Assembly (NCBI GenBank): GCA_964598695.1
Contig: CAZRDB010000088.1
Coordinates: 1-19,363, forward strand
Direction: 5' to 3'
Source: CAZRDB01 sp964598695
GTDB lineage: Bacteria; Armatimonadota; Zipacnadia; UBA1398
DNA length: 19,363 nucleotides
Position numbers and translations under genes: made by a program. Below are positions 1 to 9,600 of the stretch, piece after piece (position 1 is the stretch's first letter; each line of letters starts with the position of its first letter). The notes beneath the pieces are model-generated. The model saw nothing but the letters and a program-made list of their open reading frames with translations. It was not told the DNA's origin and did not search any database.

Positions 1-1
1 C

Positions 2-1393
2 GAGGAGATGTGCGGCGCCGGGGTCGATGCCTGGGTCGATCGCCTCGCTGCGGCCGGTGTCGGCACCGCGCTCACCTGTGTCTGTGCGATGTGCGTCAAC
101 TACAAGAGCCGCGTCTGGGAGACCCACTGGGCCCGCTACGACCGCGAGGGGCCCGATGACCAGCCGGTGCTCGCCCATCTCCCCCCCGAGAGCCGCGCCC
201 ACGCGCGCAAGTGGGTCAACGCCATGATGGCCCTGGCGGAGGCGGGCGTACACTTCCACGAGCGCGCCTACGCCCGGATGAGGCGCCACGGGATCGGCGC
301 GTGGGCCACGATCCGCATGAACGACCTCCACGACTGCACCACCGAGGACAGCCCGCTGCTCAGCGCCTTCTACAAGGACCAGCGCGCCCGGGGCCTCCTC
401 CGCGTCCCCTACCGGCTCTCCGGCTGGCCCGAGCATGCGCTCGATTGGGCCCGGCCGGAGGTCCGCGACCACTACCTGGCGCTCGTCCGCGAGGTGCTCT
501 CGTTCCGCGGCCTCGAGGGCCTCGAGCTGGACTGGATGCGCTTCGGCTGGCACTTCCGGATCGGCCGCGAGCGCGAGGGCGGCGAGATCCTCACCGAGTG
601 GATCCGGGAGGTCCGCCGCCTGTGCGACGCGCGGGGCGTCCGCCTCGGCTGTCGGGTTCCCTCGAGCCCCGACACGGCGCGGATGCTCGGCCTCGACGGC
701 GTCCGGTGGGCCCGCGAGGGCCTGGTCGACCTCGTGACGCCGACCCCCTTCTGGGCCTCGTGCGAGTTCAACATGCCCATGGAGACGTGGAAGCGCCTGC
801 TTGACGGGACCGGCTGCGAGCTGGCGGGCGGTCTCGAGGTGCGCTGCCAGCAGTGGCCCGGCGGGCCGTTCCGGATGATGACGCCCGAGCTGGCGCGGGG
901 CGCCGCGACCGCGGTGCTCGACGGCGGCGCCGACCACGTCTACCTGTTCAACTACTTCGGCCGTGGCCAGTTGGACGATCTCTGGACCCGCCCGGTCTAC
1001 GACGAGACGCTCCGGCAGATGGCGAGCCTCGCGACCCTCGAGCCGGCCGCCCGGAGCCATGCCGTGACCTTCCGCGACACCACCGCGCCCGGCGAGGAGT
1101 ACGCGCCCGCGCTGCCCGCCTCCGGCGGCCTCGCGGCCTTCCGCCTTCGCACCGGCCCCAAGCCTGTGGGGCGCGCGATGCGGCTCGTGCTGGAGCTGGA
1201 GGCCACGGGAGACACGCCGCCCGCCGCCCCCAGTGTCCGCGTGAACGCGACCGAGTGCCCCGACCCCGCGCGCGAGGGCAACGTGCTCACCTATGCCATC
1301 CCCGAGGAGGCGCGCACCGAGGGCGAGACCGTCGTGGAGGCGACCGGCGCCGGCGGCCGCATCATCCGGGTCGAGATCGAAGTGGGTGGGTGA
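2..1393 (+). CDS. Glycoside-hydrolase-like TIM-barrel protein (GHL10-type), 5' end missing
   Basis: The reading frame is open to the left edge of the window, so the gene is 5'-truncated. The ATG at 8 has a GAGGAG directly against it with no spacer, so it is probably an internal Met; numbering below counts from it. The visible 461 residues resemble the family-10-like (GHL10) TIM-barrel proteins common in PVC-type and Armatimonadota genomes. The VNYKSRVWE stretch (about 30-38) follows the early barrel, the MND motif lies near 104-106, and a GLELDWMRF strand near 171-179 carries Asp175, as in glycosidase-type barrels. NYFGRGQ near 315-320 fits a late barrel strand. The last 120 residues look like a small beta-sandwich. 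A role in carbohydrate processing is inferred; substrate and catalytic residues cannot be assigned. It converges on the aminotransferase gene, with 18 bp between the stops. Confidence 0.75.
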   Translation, partial: EEMCGAGVDAWVDRLAAAGVGTALTCVCAMCVNYKSRVWETHWARYDREGPDDQPVLAHLPPESRAHARKWVNAMMALAEAGVHFHERAYARMRRHGIGAWATIRMNDLHDCTTEDSPLLSAFYKDQRARGLLRVPYRLSGWPEHALDWARPEVRDHYLALVREVLSFRGLEGLELDWMRFGWHFRIGREREGGEILTEWIREVRRLCDARGVRLGCRVPSSPDTARMLGLDGVRWAREGLVDLVTPTPFWASCEFNMPMETWKRLLDGTGCELAGGLEVRCQQWPGGPFRMMTPELARGAATAVLDGGADHVYLFNYFGRGQLDDLWTRPVYDETLRQMASLATLEPAARSHAVTFRDTTAPGEEYAPALPASGGLAAFRLRTGPKPVGRAMRLVLELEATGDTPPAAPSVRVNATECPDPAREGNVLTYAIPEEARTEGETVVEATGAGGRIIRVEIEVGG

Positions 1394-1411
1394 GGCAGCC
1401 TCGCCTCCGCC

Positions 1412-2617
1412 CTACTCCTCCCGCACGCGCTCGATCGCGTCCTGCACGGCGGCGCAGGCGTAGGCGTTCTGCTCCTCCGTCATGAGCGGGTGGATCGGGA
1501 CGCACAGGATCCGCGAGCCGAGTGCCTCGGCACGGGGCAGGCGCTGGCCCTCGGTGCGCTTGCGGATGTAGGGCGTGTTGTCGTAGGTCGGCGGGTTCGC
1601 CACCACACACGAGATGCCGTACTCCTGCTCCGTGATCTCCATGATGCGGTTGCGCTTCTCCCCGCCCCACGCGGGCGGCACGAGCGTCGTGTAGAGATAG
1701 AATGTGTGAACGCAGTCCGCGGGCTCGTACGGGAGGGTCAGCTCCTCGATGTCCGCGAGGAGTTCGGAGCGACGCAGGGCGACCTTCCGCCGCGCGGCGA
1801 GCATCTCATCGAGCCGGCGGAGCTGGACCAGTCCGACCGCCGCCTGCACCTTCGTGAGCTTGGTGCTGCTGCCCCAGTGCTCCTCGCCTCCGCCCCACTG
1901 GCGCATGGCGCGCAGGCGCTCGGCGAGCGCGTCGTCATCGGTCGTGACCATCCCGCCCTCGCCAAGGGTGGTCATCAGCTTCATCGTGTGGAAGCTGAAG
2001 ATCGTCATCCAGCCGCGCTTGCCGATCTTCCCGCCCTTGTAGCCGCCACCGCACGAGCGGGCCGCGTCGCCGATGACGGGGACCGGGCGGCCGATGCGCG
2101 CCGCGTGGCGCTCGGCGACCTCGATCAGCTCGTCCATCGGCGCCGAGAGGCCGTTCATATGCACGGGGAGGATCGCGCGGGTGCGCTCGGTGAGCCGGGC
2201 TTCGACATCGGCCGGATCGGCCTGGAGGGTCCGCTGGTCGGAATCGCACAGCACGAGTTCGCCGCCCTGGCCGAGCACGGCGAGGTGGGCGGCGCGGAAG
2301 TTGAGCGCCGGGCTGATCACCTCGTCCCCCGGCTTCAGTTCGAGGCAGGCCATCGCGGCGTCGAGCCCGACCGAGGCCGTCGCGAGCGAGACCGCGTGCC
2401 GCGCGCCGCAGTATGCGGCGAAGGCCTCCTCGAAGTCGAGGATCTCGCGGATGATGAAGCCGAAGCCCTCGCCCGTCCAGTCCATCGAGCCCCGGATCGC
2501 GGCCACGGCGGCCTCGATCTCCTCCTCGGTGTACCACGAGCCGAGCTGCGGCTCGCCGCGCCACGGGGGGGTGGGCTTCGGGTAGCGGAGGGCCTCGCGC
2601 TTGTCTGCCTGGTTCAC
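1412..2617 (-). CDS. DegT/DnrJ/EryC1/StrS-family PLP aminotransferase
   Basis: A 401-residue PLP-dependent aminotransferase of the sugar aminotransferase family, which usually moves an amino group from glutamate or glutamine onto a nucleotide-linked keto-sugar. Visible family features are the N-terminal GSWYTEEE segment, the cofactor-binding GDAARSCGGGY (Asp184), and the FSFHTMK segment with the likely Schiff-base lysine at Lys213, followed by TTLGEGGMV. The length is normal for the family. The frame stays open upstream to 2812, but that extension is Arg/Gly/Pro-rich, has no family similarity and would overlap the next gene. GTG at 2617 is preferred because GGGAGGA lies 5 nt upstream and the conserved sequence begins soon after. 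It is divergent from the UroD-like gene. An amino-sugar product is inferred; some relatives act on other carbonyl substrates. Confidence 0.93.
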   Translation of the reverse strand: MNQADKREALRYPKPTPPWRGEPQLGSWYTEEEIEAAVAAIRGSMDWTGEGFGFIIREILDFEEAFAAYCGARHAVSLATASVGLDAAMACLELKPGDEVISPALNFRAAHLAVLGQGGELVLCDSDQRTLQADPADVEARLTERTRAILPVHMNGLSAPMDELIEVAERHAARIGRPVPVIGDAARSCGGGYKGGKIGKRGWMTIFSFHTMKLMTTLGEGGMVTTDDDALAERLRAMRQWGGGEEHWGSSTKLTKVQAAVGLVQLRRLDEMLAARRKVALRRSELLADIEELTLPYEPADCVHTFYLYTTLVPPAWGGEKRNRIMEITEQEYGISCVVANPPTYDNTPYIRKRTEGQRLPRAEALGSRILCVPIHPLMTEEQNAYACAAVQDAIERVREE

Positions 2618-2622
2618 GGTCG

Positions 2623-2629
2623 TCCTCCC
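2623..2629 (-). promoter_or_regulatory. Ribosome binding site of the DegT aminotransferase
   Basis: GGGAGGA on the minus strand, 5 nt before the GTG at 2617. It decides the start in favour of the 401-residue protein over the longer open frame reaching 2812. Confidence 0.75.
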
Positions 2630-2645
2630 GATGGGTCGAAGTGGG

Positions 2646-2690
2646 TCTTCCGGGCTCACGTCGTCGTGACCGGCGCGGCGGCCCGGAAGA
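2646..2690. repeat. Nested inverted repeat in the divergent aminotransferase/UroD-like promoter region
   Basis: Perfect 10-bp arms TCTTCCGGGC (2646-2655) and GCCCGGAAGA (2681-2690) enclose a second inverted repeat, TCACG (2656-2660) and CGTGA (2665-2669), separated by TCGT. The outer arms can be extended by three more pairs (2643-2645 with 2691-2693, one of them G-T). As RNA this would form a long stem with an 11-nt bulge at 2670-2680. As DNA it has the two-fold symmetry of an operator. It lies 29 bp upstream of the aminotransferase start and about 100 bp upstream of the UroD-like start. GAAGATCC recurs as a direct repeat at 2686-2693 and 2756-2763. The symmetry is read directly; the function is inferred. 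Confidence 0.6.
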
Positions 2691-2793
2691 TCCTCTCTTC
2701 CGCTCCCGGGGAGCCGCGCCCTCCCCGCGAGGCAGGCCGAGCCCCCGCGACGGCCGAAGATCCGGAGGCAGGCGGGAGAGGAGCGACCCCCGA

Positions 2794-3852
2794 GTGAACG
2801 ATGCCCTGGCACGCTGCCTCGACGATCTCGAAGCGCGGATCGACCCCGAGGATGAGCGGCGGATCCTGGAGGAGTGGATCGCCTTCGGCGAGGGCCGCCA
2901 CGAAGGCGCCGTCTTCTCGCCGAGGCGCCGGCGCCCGTCGCCGCCCGGGTTCGAGTGGCCCCGGGCCACCGTGAACGAGGCGCTCGAGGACTTCGACGCG
3001 ATGGCCCTGCAGCAGTACGGGCGCTGCTCGGGCGACCTCGCGAGGGCGACGGGCGACCCCTTGGGGGTCCGCTGCAACTACGGCACGAGCCTGCTGCCGC
3101 TGCTGTTCGGCGTCACGCCGTTCCTCATGCCCCCGGAGACCGAGACGCTGCCGACCTCGCACCCGCTGCACGACACCGAGGCGATCCGGCGACTCGTCTC
3201 GGCCGGCGTGCCCGACATCCATCTCGGCTACGGCGCGCGGGTGCTCGAGATGGGGGAGCGGTTCCGGGCGATCGGGCGGGAGTACCCCCGCGTCGGCGCG
3301 CACGTCCACCTCTACCACCCCGACCTCCAAGGCCCGCTCGACGTGGCCGAGGTGGTCTGGGGTAGCTCGATCTTCTACGCGTTGTACGACGAGCCCGAGC
3401 TGGTGCGGGAGTTCCTGGGGCTGGTGACGGAGACGTACGAGACCTTCCTGCGGGCCTGGGTCTCGATCGCGCCCTTTCACCCCGAGGGCAACGTACACTG
3501 GAACTTCCACCACCGCGGCGCGATCATGCTGCGGGCAGACTCCGCGATGAACTTGGCGCCGGCCCAGTACGACGAGTTCTCGCGGCCCTACGACCAGCGG
3601 CTGCTCGATGCGTTCGGGGGCGGCGCCATCCACTTCTGCGGCCGGGGCGACCACTTCATCGCGAGCATGGCGGCCCTGCGGGGCCTCCACGCGGTGCAGG
3701 TCTCGCAGCCGGAGCTGAACGACATGGAGACCATCTTCCGGCACACGGTCGACCGCGGTCTGGTGCTGCTGGGTCTCCCCCGGCCCGCGGCCGACGACGC
3801 GCTCGCGCGGGGACGGGACCTCCACGGCCGGGTTCACTGCAGCGCCGTGTAG
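2794..3852 (+). CDS. Uroporphyrinogen decarboxylase (UroD)-family protein, methyltransferase-like
   Basis: A 352-residue protein of the UroD superfamily, which contains heme-pathway decarboxylases and cobalamin/zinc methyltransferases of the MtaA/MtbA type. The C-terminal half carries the recognisable LRADSAMNLAP segment (about 246-256), RPYDQRLLDAFGG, then IHFCGRGDH with His280-x-Cys282. This resembles the HxC zinc ligand pair of the methyltransferases, with Cys349 near the C-terminus as a possible third ligand. It is therefore unlikely to be the housekeeping HemE. Members of this uncharacterised group occur beside sugar enzymes in PVC-type and Armatimonadota genomes. The start is GTG 2794 with GGAG at 2780-2783. 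The frame is open upstream to 2641, but that part is Arg/Gly-rich and would overlap the divergent promoter region. The stop lies 10 bp from the stop of the converging kinase gene. Substrate unknown. Confidence 0.85.
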   Translation: MNDALARCLDDLEARIDPEDERRILEEWIAFGEGRHEGAVFSPRRRRPSPPGFEWPRATVNEALEDFDAMALQQYGRCSGDLARATGDPLGVRCNYGTSLLPLLFGVTPFLMPPETETLPTSHPLHDTEAIRRLVSAGVPDIHLGYGARVLEMGERFRAIGREYPRVGAHVHLYHPDLQGPLDVAEVVWGSSIFYALYDEPELVREFLGLVTETYETFLRAWVSIAPFHPEGNVHWNFHHRGAIMLRADSAMNLAPAQYDEFSRPYDQRLLDAFGGGAIHFCGRGDHFIASMAALRGLHAVQVSQPELNDMETIFRHTVDRGLVLLGLPRPAADDALARGRDLHGRVHCSAV

Positions 3853-3862
3853 CCGCGCGGCC

Positions 3863-6448
3863 CTACCCGCCGTCCAGCGCCCGCCGCACGGCCTCGGCGA
3901 GTCGCCGGAGGCTGTACGGTTTGGTCAGGATCGCGTGGACGGCCTCGCAGGGGTCCCCCTCGCCCTCGCCGCGCCAGAAGCCCGTCGACAGCACGACGGG
4001 CAGGCGGGGGTTGAGCGCGCGCGCCCGCGCGGCCAGCTCGGCGCCACGCAGCTCGGGCATCGTCTCGTCGGTCAGCAGCAGGTCGAAGGCCGTGGGGTCC
4101 TCGCGCAGCAGCGCGAGGGCGTCGAGGCTCCGCGTGCGGGCTGTCACGCGGTAGCCCAGCGAGGCGAGCATCTGCTCGGCGAGAGCGGCAACCGAGTGTT
4201 CGTCGTCGACCACGAGGATCCGCTCGGCGCCCGTCGGGGGCTCGTCTTGGCTCTCGCTTCGGGCGGAGCCGCTGTCCGGCACGAGCGGCAGGTTCACGTG
4301 GAAGACGGTGCCTCGGCCCGGTTCGCTGTGGACCCCGATCGAGCCGCCGTGGTGCGCGATGATGCCATGAGCGACGGCGAGTCCGAGCCCGGTACCCTCG
4401 CCGGGCGCCTTGGTCGTGAAGAAGGGGTCGAAGATCCGGTCGCGCGTCTCGGGGCTCATCCCGCAGCCGGTGTCGGCCACGGCGATCCGCGCGTACCGCC
4501 CCGGCGCGAGCCCGCCGAGCTGGGCCCCCTCGTCGGCGTCGATCTCGAGGAGGCGGAGTCCGACGGAGAGCACCCCGCCCGATTCCCGCATCGCGTGGTG
4601 GGCGTTCGTGCACAGGTTCATCAGGACCTGGTGGATCTGCGAGCCGTCGGCCAGAACCGTGGCGCGCTCGGTCTCGATCTCGCGCCGGATCTCGATCGTC
4701 GTCGGCAGCGTGGAGCGGGCGAAACCGAGCACCTCCTCGAGCAGCTCGCACAGGTCGGTCGGCTGCATCGCGCTCTCGCCCTGGCGGCTGAAGGTGAGGA
4801 TCTGACCGACCAGGTCTCGCGCCCGAGCGGTCGCCGTCTCGACATGGCCGAGGTACTCGCGCTCGGGGCTGCCCGCGCGCAGGAGCTTGGCCGCCAGCTC
4901 GGTGAAGCCGCCGATGACCGACAGGATGTTGTTGAAGTCGTGCGCGATGCCGCCCGCGAGCACGCCGAGGCTCTCGAGCCGCTGCGTGCGCGCCACCATC
5001 GCCTCGAGCCGCTCGCGCTCCGCCTCGGCGCGCATCCGCTCGATCTCCGCCGCGATCCGGCCGGAGAACGTCGTGAGCGTCAGCTCGGTCAGCCGCGCGT
5101 CGCGCAGCGCGTGGAGCGTCACGGCGGCGACGATCCCGATCGGCCGCGCATCGGAGTCGAACAGCGGCACGCCGACGTAACCCTCCGCCTCGAGCCGTCC
5201 GAGCAGGGCGTCGCTTGGGAATCGTCCCCGGGCTCCCGCGGCGATGGCACACGACTGCCCGGTCAGGACCTGCGCGGCCGCGGTCCCCGCCAGCGGCAGA
5301 TCCTCGATCGCGACGGCGGCGCCGTCGGCGTGCAGCGCGAGGGTCCGGAGGTTCTCCTCCCCCGCGCACTCGGCGATCAGCACGGCGCGCGCCTCGAGGG
5401 TGGCCGCGAGCTGACCCGCCATCGTCCGGAAGAACTCGCCGCCCACGAGGGCCGAGTCGCCGGTGACGAGGGCCCGCATCACGCCCTCGGCCCGCTTCCG
5501 ATCGGAGACGTCGCGCACGACGGCATGGAGGTACTGGCTCGCGCCGACCGAGACGGAGGTCAGGGCGATCTCGGCGGGAAAGCAGTGGCCGTCGGTGCGT
5601 CGATGGGTCCACTCGAAGAGCACGCTGCCGCGGTCGAGCGCCTCGAGGATCCGGCGGTGGCCCGCGTCGATGCTGATCTCGCCGTTGGCCTGGCGAGGGG
5701 GGGAGAGGTCCCAGGGCGCCAGCGAACGGATCGCTCGGCGATCGGCGAGGCCGAACAGCTCGACTGCGGCTTGGTTGCAGTCGATGAACTCGGCGCCGTC
5801 GATCAGCAGCATGGCGTCGGCCGACCGCTCGAACAGGGAGCGGTACCGCGCCTCGCTCTCGCGGAGCGCCTGAGCCGATCGCGTTCGCTCCACCACCCGG
5901 CCGAGCTGGACGCCGATGTCGGCGACGGCCTCGACGAGAACCGGGTCCGGGGGATCTCCCTCGCAGCGGGCGAAGACCGCGACGGCCGTCACCTCATCGC
6001 CCAGCAGCACGGGGAAGGCGATGGCCGAGCGGACGCCCAGATCGAGGAGGCGGAGGCCCACGACGAAGCCGGGGCGCGCGAGGGCGCCGGCCTCCGACCA
6101 CTCGGGCTGCTTGGTGCGCATCACCCGGACCACAAGCTGCTCCGGGGACTCCCACGTCAGCGTCTGCCAGAACTCGGGGAAGCCCCGCCACCGTTCGGGA
6201 TCCTCGAGATGGATCACACCGGAGGAGACGAGGCACGGTGGGTCGTGCGAGGCGGGCACGAGCACGGCACCCGCGGGCCAGCCGGCGTGGCGGCACAGCA
6301 ACTTGAGGATTCCGGCCCACGCCCGGTCGGTCGTCTCGGCCTCGTGCGCGATCGCGGTGGCGCGGGAGAGCAGGGTGAGGCTGAGCGATCGGTCACTCGG
6401 GGGGGACTGCCGCTCCCGCGCGTCTGCTGGCACCTCGTCGTGGCTCAC
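3863..6448 (-). CDS. Soluble hybrid sensor histidine kinase (GAF-PAS-GAF-HisKA-HATPase-REC)
   Basis: An 861-residue cytoplasmic hybrid kinase with no evident membrane segment. Domain order is a GAF-like region (about 25-188), PAS (195-320), a second GAF-like region (325-475), HisKA with GIAHDFNN (phospho-accepting His503), and HATPase_c with an N-box (Asn611/Asn615), DTGCGM (659-664) and GEGTGLGL (683-690). A C-terminal receiver domain follows, with Asp748/Asp749, acceptor Asp794 and Lys843. It would autophosphorylate on His503 and pass phosphate to Asp794. No HPt and no DNA-binding domain is present, so its final output lies elsewhere. The start is GTG 6448 with GAGAGG about 8 nt upstream. 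It lies 184 bp downstream of the HzsA-related gene on the same strand, so co-transcription is possible. The ligand of the GAF and PAS domains cannot be read from the sequence. Confidence 0.94.
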   Translation of the reverse strand: MSHDEVPADARERQSPPSDRSLSLTLLSRATAIAHEAETTDRAWAGILKLLCRHAGWPAGAVLVPASHDPPCLVSSGVIHLEDPERWRGFPEFWQTLTWESPEQLVVRVMRTKQPEWSEAGALARPGFVVGLRLLDLGVRSAIAFPVLLGDEVTAVAVFARCEGDPPDPVLVEAVADIGVQLGRVVERTRSAQALRESEARYRSLFERSADAMLLIDGAEFIDCNQAAVELFGLADRRAIRSLAPWDLSPPRQANGEISIDAGHRRILEALDRGSVLFEWTHRRTDGHCFPAEIALTSVSVGASQYLHAVVRDVSDRKRAEGVMRALVTGDSALVGGEFFRTMAGQLAATLEARAVLIAECAGEENLRTLALHADGAAVAIEDLPLAGTAAAQVLTGQSCAIAAGARGRFPSDALLGRLEAEGYVGVPLFDSDARPIGIVAAVTLHALRDARLTELTLTTFSGRIAAEIERMRAEAERERLEAMVARTQRLESLGVLAGGIAHDFNNILSVIGGFTELAAKLLRAGSPEREYLGHVETATARARDLVGQILTFSRQGESAMQPTDLCELLEEVLGFARSTLPTTIEIRREIETERATVLADGSQIHQVLMNLCTNAHHAMRESGGVLSVGLRLLEIDADEGAQLGGLAPGRYARIAVADTGCGMSPETRDRIFDPFFTTKAPGEGTGLGLAVAHGIIAHHGGSIGVHSEPGRGTVFHVNLPLVPDSGSARSESQDEPPTGAERILVVDDEHSVAALAEQMLASLGYRVTARTRSLDALALLREDPTAFDLLLTDETMPELRGAELAARARALNPRLPVVLSTGFWRGEGEGDPCEAVHAILTKPYSLRRLAEAVRRALDGG

Positions 6449-6632
6449 CGGCCAACCCTCTCACGGGGCGCCGCCCACCCCCCATCCGTCTTCACGCGGC
6501 GTGGGGCGATTCCTCTCGGGAGCGCAGCCGGCGAGGGTGCGGTCTCCCGGTCGCCCGTCGGCTCGCGCCAGGCGCCGCGGTGGCCGGAGTTCCGGGGCGA
6601 GCCGAGCCGAGACGCCTCGCCCGGCGCCTCCG
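6449..6632 (-). other. 184-bp spacer between the HzsA-related gene and the soluble kinase gene
   Basis: Very GC-rich and without a credible gene. It contains a short inverted repeat, CCGGA (6584-6588) and TCCGG (6591-6595), and CGGGAG/CTCCCG arms near 6527-6549 with a long loop. Neither has a T-tract. I see no clear -35/-10 promoter. It must hold either a read-through leader or the kinase promoter. Confidence 0.4.
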
Positions 6633-9600
6633 CTACTGAGGCCGCGGTTCGATCGCGCGTCCGGACGGGACGTTCGGGATCTCGGACGGTGACGCCCACG
6701 GATCGTGCCACGGGAAGGCCTCGCGTCGCGGCGGGCCGCCATCGGCCGGCCGCTTGTTGTACAGGGTGTCGAAGTAGGGGCAGTTGGCGTCGACCCAGGT
6801 GGTCAGCCGCAACCGCTCCTCCTCGGTGAGGGGCAGCCCACGGTGGGTGCCGTCGGAGAGCGCCCGGATCAGCTTGCTGGGGTGAGAGCCGAACTGCCGC
6901 ACCCCGCTGACCGAGCCGTCCATCCGCTGGTTGCTGCACACGACGAGACCGCGCTCGCGGATGTGGAAGTAGGATCCACACATCGAGTCCAGCCCCCACT
7001 GCACCTTCGTGCCGGAGAGATCGAGGCCGCCCGCCGGCTCGGCGGGGCCGTGGCACGCGACGCAGCGCGCGTCGAGGACCGGCTGGACCAGCCACTCGTA
7101 GCCGAGGGGGACCGTGCCCCAGCTCGGGGGCTCGGGGAGGACGGGCTCCCGGTGGGTCGCCAGCCCCGCCGGCGCGGGCTCCGCCGTCGGCCGGGTCTCG
7201 TGGCAGCCCTGGCAGCTTCGGACCTCGCCGGGCTGGAACGAGATGCTGGTCCGCATCCGCCGGATCTCCATCCGGTTCTCATCGAGGGCCTGGAAGTAGA
7301 CCGAGGAGTTGGGGGCGGTCGGCACGTGGAAGCAGGCGGAGCCGTCCGGCGCGACGGGGACGGTCCCGATCACCCGGACCGGGTTCCAGACCTGCTCCTG
7401 GGCAACCTGCCAGGCGAAGCTTGCGCCGCCCAGGTACCGCGCGCCTTCGGCGCGGGTCACGGGCCACGGCAGCGCTTCGAGGATCCGGAGGAACCGGATC
7501 TCCCCGGGGGCGACGCCCTCCATCCCCTCGTACACGTTCGGGACGGCACAGACGGCGGAGTTGCGGCGGTAGTCGGTTGCGTCGGGCAGGATGGGAGGCC
7601 TCGGACGGGGCCGCAGGGGCAGGGGGCAGACCGCGCAGTACAGGCGGTCGCGGTGGAGCAGCTCCTTGTTGCCGAGGGTGTCGACGAGGTAGATCCCGGC
7701 GCCGTTCGAGAGCACGTTGTCCTGGCCGGTGCTGATCGGTCGCAGGAACCGGTCGGCGAAGGAGAACGAGGTCAGGAAGCACGAGTCCGAGAGCGCGTAG
7801 GGGGTGAGGTAGTAGCCCTCGGCGTCGCGCACGCCTCCCTCGGCCACCCAGCGGGCCGGCAGGGGGCCTTCCTCGGGCGGCGAGCCCATCGCGACGATCT
7901 CGATCGCCTCGGCCGAGCTGATCGCGGTCGCGGGGCTGATCCGCACGAGGGGGCCGACCGGGTAGCAGTGGTGACCGGCCGCGATGCCGACCAGGCGCGG
8001 GGATCCGGGGATCGACCGCACCTCACGGATCGAGTAGGGGTGGCTCAAGTGCTGCTTGAACCGGGCGTCGGCTTGAGTGCCGTCGGGCCGGACGGTCCAG
8101 AACGCGTGGATGTCCCAGAAGTCGCGCTCGGCGTACTCCCACCGGAGGTAGCCGATCAGGCCGTTCTCCAGCAGGTGGGGGTGCATGTCGATGTCCTTCT
8201 GGTTGGCGAGCCGCCGGATCGTGCGGCGGTCGGGCTTCAGGAGGTACAGGTTGAGGTCGGTGATGTCGTTCTCCCAGCCATCGCAGGAGGGCGAGTGGGC
8301 CGAGCGGTCGGAGGCGAAGGCGATCCCACCGTCCGGCAGGTAGGCGGGCTCGACATCGCTCCAGTAGCCGTCGAATGTGAGCTGCTCGATTGTCGAGCCG
8401 TCCAGCGCGACCTCGTACAGGTGGGGCGGCTCGGTCGCCTTCATCAGCTCGAACGCGTAGTTGTTCTGGCGGTGACACAGGTCGTACGGCACGCCGGCCG
8501 GGTCCCGCGGCGGCCAGCTCGGCTGGTTGGCCCAGGCGATCACGGCCTTGTCGGCATCGAACCACAGGTCCATGCCGTCGATGTGGCCGGGGCCGAGCCT
8601 GCCGTCGAGAACGGGTCGCGCCACGGCTTCCGGCGCGCGGAGGTCGTCGAGAACGCACACGTCGCCGCCCGGCTTGTAGGCGAAGCTGTAGTGAACGCCG
8701 CAGCCGTTGGGCTTGTGGTGCGAGGCGAAGCGGGTGGTGAAGACCAGCCCGTCGAAGTCGATCTCGCCGCGGGCGAGCGCGATCGGCCGGAGCGCCCGCC
8801 GCGCCTCGAGCCACAGCCCGCGCAGCGCGGGGAGGTCGGCCCCGGCGACCTCGGCGGCGCGCCCGACGCTCTCGAGCGCCTGCATCCGCGCCGAGACCTC
8901 GCCCTTGCGGCGCGCCGCTGCCAGGGGAGCGGTCGCCCGCCCTCGCGCGATCAGTCGGTCGAGGTCCTCGCGCAGGCCCTCCGGGCTCCAGGCCAGCCCG
9001 TTGGCAAGCGCGTGGCGGATCCAGTCGTATTCCACCAGCCTCGCGGGCGTGACGGCGAGCCAGGCGCGGTACCAGGCCGGCTCCTCGCGCCCCGGCCAGA
9101 CGATCTCGCCCGCGTTGTTGTCCTGGCCGACCTTCGTGGCGAGCGCCCACTCGGCTGTGGCCTGCACGAACGGATCGGCGTGGGAGAGCCAACCGGCGGC
9201 CCGGGCGAGGTCCTCGGGCGTTGCCGCGCCGGCCTCGGCCTGGTCGCGCAGGGCCGCCGCGGAGCGCAGGTCGTCGCCCTGGGCGAGCAGCTCCCGCAGG
9301 TACTCGTCGGGGTAGGGCGGGGCGACGATGAGATCACGGAGGGCGGCCGGTTCGGCGAAGACCTGCACCTCGGCGGCGCCTGGGTTGTCGCCCCCGTAGG
9401 AGCCCACGAATCGAAGACGGAGCGACGAGAGCGAGATCGGCTCCCGGAGTCGCACGCGTTGGGGGCCGTGGACCATCCGCAGCTCCGACCGGGCGATCGG
9501 CTCCGTCCCGTCGTTGGCCAGCAGCTCGACGGCCCGCCAGCAGTCGCCCATCTCGGAGGCGGTGCGGCCGTAGTAGACCACCTCGGCAACGCGTACGGGT

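Noticed and set aside
1392..1407. GAGGC/GCCTC hairpin between the convergent first two genes as a bidirectional terminator
   Set aside because: The stem is only five pairs, overlaps the stop codon, competes with a second GCCTC copy, and has no T-tract. Too weak to call.
2618..2812. N-terminal extension of the aminotransferase frame up to 2812
   Set aside because: The added residues are low-complexity with no family similarity, overlap the start of the divergent gene, and bypass the good ribosome binding site before GTG 2617.
2794..3852. HemE, the heme-pathway uroporphyrinogen decarboxylase
   Set aside because: The N-terminal substrate-binding signature of HemE is not seen, the HxC motif suggests another subfamily, and no heme biosynthesis genes are adjacent.
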